A stretch of 64,000 nucleotides of DNA from Gossypium raimondii (taxonomy: Eukaryota; Streptophyta; Magnoliopsida; Malvales; Malvaceae): assembly GCF_025698545.1 (NCBI RefSeq), contig NC_068569.1, forward strand, positions 13,392,001-13,456,000, written 5' to 3'. The notes under the pieces are model-generated. The model had not been told where the DNA came from. It saw nothing but the letters and a program-made list of their open reading frames with translations, and did not search any database. Positions 52,701 to 64,000 of the stretch are shown in pieces. The position numbers and the translations under genes were made by a program. Each line of letters begins with the position of its first letter. The first letter of the stretch is position 1.

Positions 52701-55700
52701 AGGTAACTAAAATTTCTAGAGCAATAGGCAGCAAAATTAGAACCTGTCTTTTTCATATATGAACTGGTAAATTCAAGGAGCAACTAAAAGAAACCAGAAA
52801 AGTTCCAAAGAATATAACTGACAGAGGAAAGGCACAGAATGGGCTATAAATTGAACATAGCATATTTTGGCCCTCAGAACTCAAAAGATTGAAATCTCTA
52901 AATCAATGTATTCCAGTGATATCAATTTGTTACCTACGTCACCCGCTTGCACTTGCATGTTCTGTATGCAAGGAGTAACCCCCTCTAAAACATACATTCT
53001 GCTATTGTTGTTGGGCCAGAAGCGGAATTGAAATATCCATTCCTTTCCTTTTGAATCCTGGACTTTAAGAGGTAAACCTTCTGGCTGAGATATCGGCGGG
53101 AAATGAGCCTGTCTCATAATAAGTGCATTTTAGTATGTGAAAATTTTCTAGGAAAAAATTCATGAAAATCTAAGATATACTACACAAGGCTCATATCTAA
53201 CTTCAGAAAAAGAATCATTGAATTAATAACAGTATAAAACTAGATCAAAATGTTTCCCATAAATAAAAGTGAGAGCAAATGTTTCCCATAAATAAAAGTG
53301 AGAGCAAAAATGCATAAAGTCAAAAACCTGCTTCCTTCCCACAATAGCAATCCAGATATAGATGTAAACAATATATATGTTTATTGCCAAGCTTTTTATC
53401 AGAAAGCCATTAAAACAACAAATGCTGATCGAATCAAAAACTTCTAAGTAGATTAGACTAAGAGCAAGGACTCACCTCCGCACATTTTTTTGGTAGCACC
53501 AGACGTCCAATTCGCCCAGCATCACTAGCACTCAACATTTTCTCAAACAAAGGAGTGATTACAGAATTTGAACTTACATATAGTTAAGTTTAACTGAAAA
53601 ACACTGTAATTAAAGAACTGACAACATCAGCATATTGGTATTAATCGTTACATATTCAACAAATACGTTAGACAATAATCCACTTTGAGAATTAATATTA
53701 CTGGAGGTTTTTTTACAAAATTGTAAATATACCTCTCACAAAAGAAAAATACCTTTTCTTAGAAGTTTTTAAAGTTAATTAGTTGTGCAGAATGATTAAT
53801 TATTGATAAGTGACCTAGTATCTTCTGTGCAATCACAAATTATCAAGAATGCCTTATAGAACCAAAGGATACTCTCCAGTTATTTGCTGCAGGTCTTGGT
53901 CAGTAAACCTAGGCCAATAACGAGGAAATAAATTGTTTTTTCCACGGCCATCTGGTCGAGGCCTCCCATTTCGAATCTGAGTTTCACCTGACGAGTCAGT
54001 CCCATTTTGAAGATTACTATGAAATTGCTTGGCAAGTGGAGGTTGAGGGTTTGGTCGCAAATGAGTGCCAGAAACCCCATTTTGACCATTTGCTTCATCT
54101 GGAGATGTATAAGGTACAGCTAAACCAAATTGTGGATTAGGTTCCTCCTTTAGAGAAGACTGAAATTTAGTCAAACATGGACTACGCTGTTCCTCGCAAT
54201 TGATTCCTGGACAACAAATGGTTCACATGAGTTCAGCAGCCACCAATAAGTTGTTTTCACAAACAATTTATGCAGAACAAAACGTATGTCCAAGCATCAG
54301 AGGTGACATCCACATATTACATATGCAAGCATTAATGTTCCTACATATATGTTTCCTGAGACTACCATGATTGATACAAGGAAAATTTTCTGAACCTGCA
54401 TTTCCCTTCTCATGTATATCCCGAGTTCCAGGCTTCAAGGTTCCATTCATTAACCTTTCAGAGAAGTCCTCGACTTTCTTCTTTTCCAGGGAAGGAGTGG
54501 ATAATCTGTCGCAGACATTTAATCTGTCAATGCCAGTGGATAAGTCAACTTCATAGGGCACTCTAGAGGGCAACTCAGGCTGGGTAACTGGAGAATTGAA
54601 CAAACTCGGTGCTTGCCGCCAAGGTACAGGGCCCGAACCAGCTAACTGAGTCCAGCCTTTAGCAGAATACTCTTTAAATCTCTCAGACAAAGATGAATGG
54701 AAAATCAAAGATGGTGACCAGGAAGAACTTGATCCCTGAGATAGAATGTCAAACAACAGGGTTTATAGCATATTACACAGTCAAGGAATGCTATTAACTA
54801 GGAAATACAGGTCAAAGTCGCGAACCATAAGTTGGAAGTAAGAGAACATCAGCTAGGAAAAAGATGTCTTTTGCTCATATATGATAAAAAGGTAATTAGA
54901 AATGACAGATTACGGCCCTTTTCTTAAAAGTAACAACTCCAATATTAAGTCTAAAAAGGGATTCTGGAATAGGTACATCAGAATAGCATAGTAATGTTAT
55001 CCAAGCTCACCATAACAACATTTTTCCTCGCACACGCTACGCATTCTATTCCTCCAGCATCCAACAAAGTAAACGCATGAACTGAAACAATGCATCCGCA
55101 ATGAACCCGCTGCAGAGACATAACGATAGTAAACAAAGGTAAATTCACCAAATGAATCTAAAACCGAAACTAGAGAAGATCAAAGAACACATTCAGTATC
55201 ACAGCACCAAACTATAGCAAATAAATCAACATTTATGAATGTTTCTAACTAACCTTCCCACATGACTCACAGGTCCTCCAACCAGAAGCATTCAAGTGAA
55301 AAGTATCACAAAATCTTCCCTCCTCAAAAGCAAAACTAAAGCCACAATGAGCTTAATTCAGATTACAACATGAAAACAATTAAGCAATCTTGATTCACTT
55401 TTAAGACTCCGCATTAAAAAAAAAAATCTCGATTAAGTAAATCATTTTGAAAATCTAAATCAAGTGAACAAAATTTCCTAAATTAACCTACGGGATAACC
55501 GTAAATGGACAATAGTTCTGCAACCAACCTTAATTTCAAATTAAATTACAGCAAATAAATTGAAAAAAATAAACAAAAAAAAAACGGCTAAAAACGAAGT
55601 CAACAGAGTCTCAAGAAAAAGTGAAACTCACGCGCATCGATCACAGAGCTCAGCGAACTCTCCCGTTCGCAACCGCCAGCCTTTCCTCGGTATTTCCGAT

Positions 55701-55768
55701 TTCAAGTCCTTGCAGTCCGAATTGAAGCAAATCTTTGAAGACGAAGCTGCTCCCGGAGTTGACGTCAT
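49728..55768 (-). CDS. VAL/HSI2-type B3 transcriptional repressor, 14 exons
   Basis: VAL proteins bind RY elements and recruit Polycomb and deacetylase complexes to silence the seed-maturation programme. Exons: 55768-55632, 55335-55254, 55109-55011, 54735-54396, 54206-53873, 53572-53476, 53108-52934, 52570-52491, 52306-52262, 52162-51899, 51378-51329, 51056-50943, 50718-50648, 50497-49728 (2658 nt, 885 aa). Domains: PHD-like cysteine-rich region, residues about 13-110 (CFNSDC, CDRC, CESCGKRVHCGC); B3, about 335-440 ([54 protein letters not shown]); basic [19 protein letters not shown] zinc finger, about 570-610 ([29 protein letters not shown]); CSCIVC/CTCNVC cluster; EAR-type IDLNIQPE near residue 790. 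All four functional modules are intact. The position matches Arabidopsis VAL3 (At4g21550); which VAL it equals is undecided. An in-frame alternative acceptor at exon 14 would add nine residues. Confidence 0.94.
53251..53308 (+). repeat. 29-bp tandem duplication in a VAL intron
   Basis: TGTTTCCCATAAATAAAAGT plus GAGAGCAAA occurs twice head to tail (53251-53279 and 53280-53308) with no difference, inside the intron between exons 6 and 7. Confidence 0.9.
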
Positions 55769-58162
55769 CTTATTATTACCTTCTTTTTTTTCCTTTCAAA
55801 ATTTCAAAAACCCGCACACTTGGATTCTAAAGCTTCTTATCTTCATGAAAAACCACCGAAAAAATAAGAAGAAAAACTTGAACAAAAAACCGTAAAAAAA
55901 CGGATGGTTAGAAGCTGATCTGCATAATCATGAGAAACAAAAGAGAAAGGAAAGGGGTTAAAAGAAGGGGATTTTAGAGAGAGGAAGAGTAAAATTTAAG
56001 TGAGAGAGAGAGATAAAAATCAGAGAATAAAAAAACTGTATATGAATGGTTTTTTTAAAATACATATATAAATGCTTTTTTTACACAATAAACTGGTTTT
56101 AATATTTTGTAATTCTACCACAATTTATTCTTCAGTATTTATTATTTATAAACTGTATGTAGTGCCGTGAGGTCAGAGACACTTACAAAATTGATTAAAA
56201 AAAATATTTAGAAGTACACATATCTACTCGCTTAAATAAATTTCCACTTAAAAATAATATTTTTTCATCTATTCTCGAAAAAATATGTTTATATTTAATG
56301 TTGTGTTTCTAATATCTGAAATTCAATAAATATTGAGGCTTATACTCAAAAGACACATCGAGTCCCTGGCCTTCTCTAGCTTTGGCGTCGTCGTGTGTTT
56401 TTTATGGTTTTGCTTATATGTTGTCAATTTTTGGATAAAACTTAATATTCTTTTTTCATATTTAGTTTTGAGGGGTTTTGACTTGTCTTGGACGTGTAAG
56501 TTGTTTTACAAAGCTACCCCTCCGAATATAAGGAAATGGAATACCAAGATACCTCGCCATTTATTGCACCCTTTTACATATATATTCGACCGGAGTGGAC
56601 AGTAAAGGGTAAAATTGCCGATAAGTTGATTTATTATTATCTGGATATCATTTTATTAATATTTATTATTTTTAAAATGTATAGTTTTTATTTTAATTGT
56701 ATTTAATATTTAAATTTATTGTCATAATTTGCGTTATTTAAAGGAGTAAATAATTAATTTTATTATAAAAACAAATATTTAAATTTAATTAATTTAAATG
56801 ATGCACTGACATTTCTAATTAAATCACAATGTTGTTGGAATTAGGCTGATTATATTAAGAATTGGCTAGTAAATTGATTTGGAAAATTTATTTGAATTAG
56901 TTCTTAAGCGAATCACTCGAAACAAATATAAAATTAGAAGTCAAGGTAACAATCAACAGTTGAATCAATTTATATTTTTTATTTTTTATTGATTGTTATG
57001 AAATTTTAATTATTTTTAATTATTATTAGATAAATATTCAAACTAGTCAAACTTAAATTCCGTGATTTGAATAGTTAGACCATCATCAATCGATTTTTAA
57101 AACATTGATTAGTTAAATAAAAATTTAAATAGTAAATAAATAATGAATTTTTATACAAAATTGTGGTGGAATAACAAGGATTTTTATTTAACTTTTTTTT
57201 TCTAAGATTAATTGTTTTAGTTACTACGATTAGCTATGTAACCATGAATTTTGTTAAGTGAATCAGACACCTATTTGAATGGGTTTGATAGAGGGGCTTT
57301 TTGGTCACTGCAAAGGATTTTTATATGGCAATGGGGGAAATCATGCATGGCCCGCCGCCAGGGTCATGCATTGTTCACGTAACACATACTTTATTTTCTC
57401 TAAACTAACACGCGCTTTTCCGGACATTTCTTTTTCCACTCTTGTTTTGATTTTATTACTTTTTGTAATATCGGTCCAAATTTTATTGTTTTATACGTTT
57501 TAGTACCTGCAATTTTACTATATTTATCTCCATTCATTCATTATCAAAAGGTGTTTATGGATTGGGTGGAATGCAAGCCATCTCTAAAGTTGGTTTTAAT
57601 ATTCAAGATACTATTAAAATTTTGTTTTATTAAAAAATATAATTAAATTTAAATATTTTTATTACACATAAATATGATTTCGAGTTTTGTCGGACTTATA
57701 AATTTGTCTAATCCAAAACATTTTTTTAATAACTAAATTTAGATTTGCATTTTGTGAGCCTTAGCTTAGGTGATATTGTTACTATTATAATCATTAAGAG
57801 AATGTATATTTAAGTGTGCTTAAGTACATAGTTAAATGCAATGTCCGTATTTTTCTCCCTTGTTTTAATGAAAATTCTCGCTTGAAGTCAAGATTTCGTG
57901 TAAAATATTTTAGAACATAAAATCATATGATTGTTTTTCTCCTTCATCATTGTAACACCAAAAGTTACCATATTCTCAAATATTGGCGGCAAGGATGATC
58001 CAATGTATAATATTACTATACTATTAATTGAAATTTTTAGAAAATTTAAAATAGGTTAAATAGTAAAAAAAAATTTGGAGACCAAGGCTTTTATTTGATT
58101 TCTTATCTCAATTATGTGCTCAAATATCAATAAAGATTTACCTTTAAAGCAACTACCACATC
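55769..58162. other. VAL promoter flank and AT-rich intergenic DNA
   Basis: The first few hundred bases hold the VAL leader and promoter (GA-rich near 55925-56030). The rest is AT-rich with a more balanced patch at 57260-57440. No gene is supported; the plus-strand frames at 56333 and 57279 show no domain. Confidence 0.5.
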
Positions 58163-58733
58163 TGTTTAGCAGTGCTTTAAAAAAGTACTTCTGGGTCTAA
58201 AAGCACTTTTGGAATAAAAGCTGTGTTAAATAAGTTGCTTTTGGCTTTTTAGAAGTGCTTTTGAAAAGCAATTCTGAAAATGAGAAGCTAAAAATTTTAG
58301 CTTTTCCTCTCCCAAAAGCACTATTGGTGCTTAATTACTTTTTCACCCCTCCAATAACATAGTACTTTCACTTTTTTTTCTTGGTGTTTAATTACAAATG
58401 TGTTAAAATCGTTAATTAAAAATAAAAAAATATCTTTTTAAATATTAATTACAAATATTTAATGATTATATTTAAATATTTAAAATATAGTTTATATGTT
58501 CTAATTAAATTTTATAAATAATTAATATTTATTGTTTAAAAATATTTAAAATTTATATTTCATATATTAAAATATTAACAACAACTTATAATAATTTTTT
58601 ATATTCTTACTAAAATATAATAATATTAACTAATTTAAATATTATTTAAATGTATATTTGTTACTTGATAATGACATGTCTAAAATAGACATTTTATTTC
58701 TCAAAAATACTTTTTGACAGCAATGCTAAACGC
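58163..58733. mobile_element. hAT-like MITE, copy 2 (inverted relative to copy 1)
   Basis: The ends form short inverted repeats: TGTTTAGCAGTGCTTT on the left, and GCGTTTAGCATTGCTGT as the reverse complement of the right. Sub-terminal AAAAGCACTT motifs recur several times. The reverse complement of 58380-58730 aligns with 13510-13860. The interior is AT-rich and non-coding. No target duplication was identified. Confidence 0.6.
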
Positions 58734-61700
58734 CAATGTGTGGGAGTTTCTCAAGAAGTTTAATGTTCATTTATCACATTTAGGTACATAGGTAAGACAG
58801 CTCTTATAATTTAGCATTATTTTTTAGAAAAATGAATTAATCGATTAGATAAACTAATTCAGTAAATCGACTAAATCGGTTGGTCAAATCAATTCAATTG
58901 AATTAAAAATTTGATTGAATTGTTTTTTAATATTTTATTTAATTAAATTAAATAGATCAATTGAATCAAAAATTATTAATGTCACCGATTTAATTTTGAA
59001 AACCAAAATTAGCCTACTTTATCTAAAACTTGACACCTTTATAAAACCCTCCTTCAAGGATTTGATCTATGCAAAAAACCTGCTAAATTTCCCTCAATAT
59101 CTTCCATCTCTTCCTAAATCTTAAAAAACACCTTTTACTCTTGACACCATCGTATGACCTCAACATTGTATTAGCATGTACTCTTTCTATGTTTTATGGC
59201 ATTTTATTTGATTTTAAATATTTATATTTCGAACATATATTTTTTAGCAAATATTTGAAACACATTTGAATATGCATGGCTTGAATAAAAGATTTTAATA
59301 TACCCATTGCAAACACCTACTATTTTGACTCCAATTGTCTAGGTAACCACCTTTACAGTCAAAACCTGTCTTAAAAATAGAAAAAAGAAGTAAAAACATT
59401 AATTGCTTATGTAAAATACAGATTTGAGTAAAACAATATATATGAAATTAAAATTTTAAAAAAGTTTAAATTGTGAGTAAAATAATATTTAAATAGGTAT
59501 AAATACATCGCTTTAAGAATATTAAATGCACTTCAATTGTTTATCATGTATTTTATTATTCTTAAGTTGGTATCAAGTTGATTTGTGACACCAATTCAAT
59601 AAACAACATTATCAATATATGTAAAATGATGACAACATTGAAAATATAAAATATTAAAATAAAACTTTGATTAAAGTGGTAAAAAAGATTTTATAGATGA
59701 TGCTAGTGGCATGGGTTTAAATCTTAATATAACCAAATTTTATATTAAATTTATTAAACATATAAAAGATAAGAGTATCATTATAAGAATATAGCTTATT
59801 TCAAACACGTAAAAGTATTTTAATAATTTCTTTGATTGAATTAATCTCGAGTTAACTCGTAGCATTAATTCAATCATATACTTAGAATAATAATATGATT
59901 ACATGGTTGTTCCTTAATTTTCCTTAAACATATACATATATGTACATATAAACACGTTCCAAAACCAATATTTCAACGACTTGACATTCTTGTCCATGCA
60001 TATTTTTGTCAACTTCCTCTTGACAAGTGTTGGACAAGTTTAGATGCTCTATTCAACCATTCAAAGACCTCAGACATGTATACATATATAAAATAATATC
60101 ATATTTATATAACGATAACAGGATAAAATGTTGGAGATGCGAGAAGAGGACAAGAAGAGTTTTTGAGATATTTTGGTATGTGATAAATACTAAAGAGATG
60201 ATGTTTGTTTAAATTAAATGCCAAACATATATATAGAATCTCGACCACATCTAACAATGATGCTATTTTTTCTTGTTGTTTCTTTCGAAGGAGGAATGTG
60301 ACATGTAGTGGACTATGGTAGACAGCCACAAATAATTTTAGAAAAAATGTGCCATTGAATTATGCTGAGTTGGAAGAGTGCATGAATCACACCACATAAT
60401 CCTAAGTGCAAACTTTGGGTACGGGACAATATTGGCTTGGACCGGTTCTATATTTATAGTATAAATATAATATATATAGTAGCTAGCGTGGATATGAAAC
60501 CGAAGTTGTTTTGTATTTTTGTATATTTTCAGCAAAAGGTTGAGGTTACTGTATGTGTATTGATTGAGCACGACTTTGGCCTAACTCTAACGAGTTGAAA
60601 TTGATAATCACAATTAATGCTTCCTCGTAAAATTATTCCATTTTGGCTTTATACGTCTCTCCTAATCACTCACAAAAATCAAATATAAAATCTTATTCAA
60701 GTAATAATGAAAGTGTTGTGGCTGGATCAAGCAGATTGAAAACCTTTGGCTGATAAAAGAGATAAGATCATAGTGAGGGTTAAAATATGGAAGGCCATTG
60801 TTTAAATGGAAATGAGAGGGGCAGTTGAAGGATATCATATAGCTGGTCAAATTCGGAGTGGCAGAAGCAGATAATGGAAAGTGAGTGCATCTGCATGCGC
60901 GGGGGAGCCCATACCCAAAGAGGGTCAAAGTGACGTCAACATATCTCAATTCTCAAAGCTTTTTTTTGAGATGAAGATTTTGATTTCGATTTGCTGCAGC
61001 AAGATTCAGTTAGATCTACCAGGTGGCAAAGCCCCCTTATCAGCCTTGTCAAATCATCATCAAAGCTTTGAGCACCAAACCAAAAGAATGGACGACTAGC
61101 ACTCCAGATACGCGCTGGTCGAGTGAAAGTGCTGCGAGGGTGCCTTTGCCTCTTAATCTCATTCCCCCATTCGTCCGTACCGTATTTCAATCAATTCAAT
61201 TATTTTCAACCAATATCAAATTGCATATATATATAGAGAAAGACCGAGAGAGAGCTGTTTCTGTTGGAACAAAAACAATTTGTCCAGGAGTACCAGTTAA
61301 CCTTTGTTTGAGGGGGAGGGCACTTGATGTGGGGCCTTTTTATTTATTTTTTCTTCTTCTTTTAAACGTTTTGATATTACGGAAACCGTAAGAAACACGA
61401 GTCATAGCTGGTCTGGTCTCTCAAGTATGAACAAATGTATAAAGTAGCATCACCTTGTCTTCCACTTTTGGTGTGTGTTCATATCGTACCAGTTGCATGT
61501 CCCACGCCTAATTATTTTCCCTTCGACGGACTTCATGTTACGTATGTGTTGGATATGCAAATTTTTTTTCACAATAACAAGTAATACCATATGTATTATA
61601 TTTATAGTTAAAATCAAAATACTATAATATATTTGAACATAGATTAGAATAATAAAATTAAAAATAAGACTGGAATCTAAATTTAAGACTTACACGTGTA

Positions 61701-62032
61701 AGTAAAATAAAATTTGAACTTGAACTCTCATATCCTAAAACTTCCCCTTTACCAATTACCAGTACTGTCAAGAATTCATATCAGATGTACACTCCTTTTT
61801 AGTAGTACAAATTTTATTGCTTCATTCACATCAGATGTACCCTTATTATTGGGCGGTGGAATCAGGATTTATCATATTATTATATATGGAAAGTTTCTGC
61901 CATCAAATATTATCATTTTTCCTTTCAAAATTTCAAAAACTTCAATCCCCTAAACAGACTTTTTTTAGTAACATAAAACCTTTAAATCAATGTAAAATAA
62001 AACAGGGCTCATCTATAATCAACTTACAGGCT
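58734..62032. other. Gene-poor intergenic DNA, 3' side of the sphingosine kinase
   Basis: AT-rich with one dispersed repeat (59455-59880). A GC-richer zone lies at about 60830-61330; it holds GTGACGTCAAC at 60928-60938, a palindromic ACGT-core element, and a TATATATATAGAGA motif at about 61227, so a promoter is possible, but I cannot support a gene. The 3' UTR of the minus-strand kinase ends somewhere upstream of 62033. Confidence 0.45.
59455..59880. repeat. Dispersed repeat related to 46590-47405
   Basis: Shares AATATTTAAATAGGTAaAAA..TTAAGAATATTAAATG, ATTAAAATAAAACTTTGATT, AGAGTATCATTATAAGAATA and ATCTCGAGTTAACTCGTA with the units at 46590-47405. It is diverged and non-coding. Confidence 0.5.
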
Positions 62033-63872
62033 CTATACAGGTGCAAACAAAGTAGCTAAACCTTGATCCACGGTTATTTGAAGCTTATCGTACGCCATAT
62101 AGCACTTTACATTACCCTTGTATGTTACATTTCCCCTGGCAAGTAGCTCACCATCTGAGTCGATGATCCCTTCCTTCATTGGATCATCGATTCGAGCACC
62201 AGGCTCCAACACAAATGCCTTCACCTGTAGTTAATCACAAAGAACATGGATGGTTTTATTGCTAAAGATAGGACCATGGTTCTTCGAATTTTATATAGAA
62301 GAAAAGTTACAAAAACCAATCCCAAGGTTAAATGGTTATCGATTAGTTAACTCACCTTAAGGTACATAACGTGTGGACAATGTACATGACTCCCATCATT
62401 CATTTTTGATAGTAATGACAGCAAGGATAATTTCGGGATGTCCTTTACGATAATCAAGTCCAAATAACCGTCCGAGAACTGCAATTGCAACCATCAAAAG
62501 AAACATGATAGTAATATTAGTCATGCATGCATGTTAGAAACAGAAATCAAACAGAAAATTTCAGACCTGAAAAGTTCAAATTTCAATGGTGAAATCCATC
62601 GTGCAAGATTAAACATAATTGAAATTGCATAGAGTAAATGTGGCATGGTTGCAGGAATTTTAATTAGAGATGAAAAATTGAAAAAGTGAGCCGGTCCTTG
62701 CTCAGCACATTCTACGTAGTGTAGTAATTCTTTTGGAATCTTAGAGCTTCTAAAGTCTTGAAGACGAAAACAGTCTCTTAGTGAGTGTCGCATTCCTCAA
62801 ACTAAGTTTTCTTGAGCTTAAGAGGGCATCAAAATGCAAAACTCTGGCAGCTATGAAGCTTCATATGCTATAGATTATACAGAATGAAACCTCATTTGCT
62901 TTGGTTTGTATTAATGGATGCTTTTAAAGTGCTAAGATTAAGTCAGAGAAGAACATAGTAGTATCTTTCTAAACTTTAGTGTCAATTCCACTGGAGTTTG
63001 GACAAACTCAAAATTTGAGGTTAATGACACTGCAGATGCTACTTACGGGTTAAAGGCGAAAGGAAGTTGCTCATGTATAAGGCAGAGGATAGCAAAAAAT
63101 TAAGACATATTTTATGGATAATAGAACAAATAATTGAATTCACAAGTTAGTGTAAAATAAACCATTGCATTGGGTGCAGCCAGGACATCTTCACTTCCCC
63201 ACGGTACATTATGAAGCCAGATTGAAACAAATGGTCCGCTAATAGTCCTCCAATGCATGTTCTCCAACTTAACATCGGATCCAAGGTACCCAGGCTGTTG
63301 AATGTTAAGGGACTCTTGTTGACTTGTGCTTGTTTCACAGGAAGGTTCACCAGAATAACTGGTTTGCTCGCCATACTCTTCAAAGCCAGGAGCAGGCACA
63401 AAAGAAACACGTCCATTGTAATGCCTTAAATATGTTATACGTTGAAGAGCCTACAGAGGAAACACAAAGACTATTCTCATTACCAAATCCCAAACTATTT
63501 ATGCAGCCATACTGGCTGTGCCCTAAATGAGGTGCTAAAGCTATATAAAAGTCCATGTGCACAACAACAACCAGATCAGATGAAGGGATATACATAGAAA
63601 TCAATACGAGCACTCCCCATCCATCTATACTTTTCAGATTCGATGTCAATGTCTGCTATCAGACCTGGAAAAAAAAACATTCGCCAAAATGTTAAAAGTG
63701 CAATAATTTTAAAGTTTGTGACCTGTAGTCAAAACCAGCCAGATACACGCATTGCCAAACTTTGATTAATGGAAGGAGGAATAATTTTACATACCCCATG
63801 CAAGCATCAAGACACTAAAAAATCTTGTTTTCCCTTGCGAGATAGTAGCTACATCCAACGAACGTGTATGCC
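62033..63872 (-). CDS. Sphingosine kinase (SPHK), 3' exons; gene continues beyond the window
   Basis: Phosphorylates long-chain sphingoid bases, including phytosphingosine, for ABA and stress signalling; SPHK1 is tonoplast-associated in Arabidopsis. Exons visible: 63872-63795, 63664-63594, 63450-63163, 62478-62356, 62224-62033. Phases join from T-G-H-T-R-S-LDVATISQGKTRFFSVLMLAW to the stop. Recognisable blocks: LIADIDIESEKYRWMGSAR, then IDFYALQRITYLRHYNGRVS and FVPAPGFEEYG, GPFVSIWLHNVPWGSEDVLA (C-terminal kinase core), FSDGYLDLIIVKDIPKLSLL, and a C-terminal KAFVLEPGARIDDP, EGIIDSDGELLARG, YDKLQITVDQGLATLFAPV. The N-terminal catalytic part with the GGDG nucleotide-binding motif should lie beyond 64000; the 63873-64000 stretch looks intronic or holds an exon edge I could not place. 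It is next to VAL, as SPHK1 (At4g21540) is to VAL3 in Arabidopsis. Confidence 0.92.
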
Positions 63873-64000
63873 CTGTCAGGAGTACTATATTAAGCCCAAA
63901 AATTTTTCAATCAAAATGAAATACTATTTGCTGCTCAGAGAAAGAAAAAAATAACTATGTTCTTAATGAAATAAAAGACACCCTTGTTAACCTCTGATAA

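Noticed and set aside
60881-61099. Possible third micropeptide copy (EPIPKEGQSDVNI resembles RPIPRRGQVKIAI)
   Set aside because: Only about six residues match, the basic core is lost, the flanking RI-GR and AHSFAS motifs are absent, and nucleotide similarity is too short.

Overview
The window is nuclear DNA of a flowering plant, almost certainly a eudicot. The evidence is GT-AG spliced genes with short introns, AT-rich intergenic DNA full of small non-autonomous transposons, and plant-only families (VAL/HSI2 B3 repressor, DUF4408/DUF761, plant S1/P1 nuclease, LAZ1-type DUF300). From memory, the order sphingosine kinase - VAL - VPS28 - LAZ1 homologue - quinone oxidoreductase - ENDO nuclease matches Arabidopsis chromosome 4 around At4g21540 to At4g21600. 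A Malvaceae source such as cotton is my guess from the repeats and is not proven.

Layout. 1-6.8 kb: a 1.5-kb Mutator-like foldback element with a perfect 10-bp target-site duplication, then two related micropeptide genes (46 and 58 aa, plus strand). 8.5-12.1 kb, minus: a complete nine-exon S1/P1-type nuclease. 12.6-15.1 kb: a block of small transposons and a 120-bp tandem duplication. 16.2-17.3 kb, minus: a fragmentary MACPF gene. 18.7-22.5 kb, plus: two tandem six-exon quinone oxidoreductases with identical exon lengths. 23.2-25.0 kb, plus: a LAZ1 homologue. 26.0-30.1 kb, plus: an AGD5-like ArfGAP gene whose frame closes just after the zinc-finger domain. 30.1-38.0 kb: gene-poor, with a 584-bp foldback element. 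38.0-39.3 kb, plus: a DUF4408/DUF761 protein. 40.9-45.1 kb, minus: the splicing factor SYF1. 48.4-49.0 kb, plus: a degenerate VPS28. 49.7-55.8 kb, minus: a 14-exon VAL repressor. 55.8-62.0 kb: gene-poor. 62.0-64.0 kb, minus: the 3' exons of a sphingosine kinase that continues past the window.

The genes are mostly independent housekeeping or regulatory genes (splicing, lipid signalling, vesicle traffic, seed-programme repression, nucleic-acid salvage, redox) held together by ancestral synteny rather than by a shared pathway. Three loci (MACPF, ArfGAP, VPS28) are decayed, which suggests that intact paralogues exist elsewhere and fits gene loss after genome duplication.

I read splice sites by eye and checked them by phase: each complete multi-exon model sums to a multiple of three. 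I found no tRNA, rRNA or LTR element. I found no convincing new defence or signalling system. The least-explained items are the paired micropeptide genes, the foldback element with its repeated GGCGCC motif, and the truncated ArfGAP.
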